The notes under the pieces are model-generated. The model was given only the letters and a program-made list of their open reading frames with translations. It was not told where the DNA came from and made no database searches. Position numbers and translations under genes: made by a program. A stretch of DNA of 5,177 nucleotides from contig JAJYNP010000374.1 in NCBI GenBank assembly GCA_021786265.1, positions 1 to 5,177 on the forward strand, read 5' to 3'. This stretch comes from Chloroflexota bacterium. Its GTDB lineage: Bacteria; Chloroflexota; Limnocylindria; Limnocylindrales; CSP1-4. Below, piece after piece: positions 4,438-5,177 of the stretch. The number at the start of each line of letters is the position of its first letter. The stretch's first letter is position 1.

Positions 4438-5177
4438 ATGACGATCGACGCGCCCGCCTGGGTCCGCGATGCGGTCTTCTACCAGGTGTTCCCCGACCGG
4501 TTCGCCCGGAGCGCGCGCGTGCTCGCGCCGGGCCCCCTGGAACCCTGGTCGACGCCCCCGACGCGGCTCGGTTTCAAGGGCGGCGACCTGCTGGGGATCG
4601 CCGAGCACCTCGACGAGCTCCAGGAGCTGGGGATCACGGCGCTCTACCTGACGCCGGTGTTCCAGTCGGCGTCGAACCACCGCTACCACGCGTACGACTA
4701 CCTGGCGGTCGACCCGCTGCTGGGCGGAACCGCGGCGCTCCGCGAGCTCGTGGACGCGTGCCACGCCCGCGGGATGCGGATCGTGCTCGACGGCGTGTTC
4801 AACCACGCCGGGCGCGGGTTCTGGGCGTTCCACCACGTCCTGGAGGCCGGCGCGGCCTCGCCCTACCGCGACTGGTTCGTCTTCGACCAGGCCAGGCTCG
4901 ACTCGGGGCGCGCGGTGAGTGCCTACCCGTCGGCCGAGGAGCGGCGGGACCTGGAGGCTGGCGGGTCGGGTGGCGCCTACCGCAGCGGCGCGGCATCCCT
5001 GCGGGTCCTGGGCTACCAGGCCTGGTGGGACCACCCGGCGCTTCCAAAGTGGAACACGGCGAACCCGCAGGCGCGCGAGTACCTGCTCGGGGTGGCCGAG
5101 CACTGGCTCCGCTTCGGCATCGACGGCTGGCGGCTCGACGTGCCGGAGGAGATCGACGACCCGGAGTTCTGGCGCGA
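4438..5177 (+). CDS. GH13 alpha-amylase-family glycosidase, N-terminal part (3'-truncated; neopullulanase/cyclomaltodextrinase/alpha-glucosidase-like)
   Basis: The frame is open from ATG 4438 to the window end (246 complete codons). It encodes the first half of a GH13 (beta/alpha)8 barrel that hydrolyses alpha-glucosidic bonds. Visible landmarks are [18 protein letters not shown] near the N-terminus, [42 protein letters not shown], conserved region I DGVFNH (118-123), [15 protein letters not shown], and region [15 protein letters not shown] with the presumed nucleophile Asp234 and its Arg232. The acid/base Glu and third Asp would lie beyond the edge. The PKWNT and GWRLDV context resembles neopullulanase/cyclomaltodextrinase types, but the ~120-residue N-terminal domain of those enzymes is missing. 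No signal peptide is seen, so it probably acts in the cytoplasm on imported maltodextrin. No good Shine-Dalgarno precedes ATG 4438; a leaderless mRNA or an in-frame GTG at 4420 are alternatives, but homology begins right after 4438. Confidence 0.92.
   Translation, partial: MTIDAPAWVRDAVFYQVFPDRFARSARVLAPGPLEPWSTPPTRLGFKGGDLLGIAEHLDELQELGITALYLTPVFQSASNHRYHAYDYLAVDPLLGGTAALRELVDACHARGMRIVLDGVFNHAGRGFWAFHHVLEAGAASPYRDWFVFDQARLDSGRAVSAYPSAEERRDLEAGGSGGAYRSGAASLRVLGYQAWWDHPALPKWNTANPQAREYLLGVAEHWLRFGIDGWRLDVPEEIDDPEFWR

Noticed and set aside
4327..5103. 258-codon open frame on the - strand opposite the glycosidase
   Set aside because: It is antisense to a gene with GH13 catalytic motifs, has a Val/Arg/Glu-rich composition, and no domain is recognised.

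Overview
The window is a high-GC bacterial segment carrying one carbohydrate-uptake locus, with all recognisable genes on the + strand. In order it holds the C-terminal part of a LacI/GalR-type regulator, a lipoprotein sugar-binding protein, two MalF/MalG-type permeases, and the first ~246 codons of a GH13 (alpha-amylase family) glycosidase that runs off the right edge. The GC-rich third codon positions, the lipoprotein with a long Ala/Pro/Ser linker, and the LacI-SBP-permease-permease-glycosidase order point to a Gram-positive-like or monoderm lineage such as Actinomycetota or Chloroflexota. That is an inference from style; no marker gene is present.

Region by region: 1-652 is the effector-binding half of the regulator. 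653-875 is a non-coding leader with several inverted repeats and a 23-bp unit repeated three times in tandem, ending in a strong Shine-Dalgarno sequence. 876-2168 is the binding-protein gene, whose linker is coded by five 18-bp repeats. 2169-2287 holds a perfect 14-bp-stem hairpin and a tiny ORF with its own Shine-Dalgarno that ends on the first permease's start codon. 2288-3295 is the MalF-like permease; its last codons and stop codon lie in an 18-bp unit present three times. 3347-4282 is the MalG-like permease. 4283-4437 is a spacer with GC-rich inverted repeats. 4438-5177 is the partial glycosidase.

Together the genes describe import of a maltose/maltodextrin-like oligosaccharide and its hydrolysis in the cytoplasm. 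The lipoprotein captures the sugar, the two permeases form the channel, the glycosidase (no signal peptide) cleaves the imported sugar, and the LacI protein probably represses the locus. No ATP-binding subunit (MalK/MsiK) is visible, so it must be encoded elsewhere or outside the window.

I did not find an undescribed system. The most unusual signals are small-scale: three independent tandem repeats placed at spacer-like positions of one operon, including a triplicated stop-codon region, and two putative mini-ORFs whose stop codons overlap the start codons of the two permeases (GTGA and ATGA).
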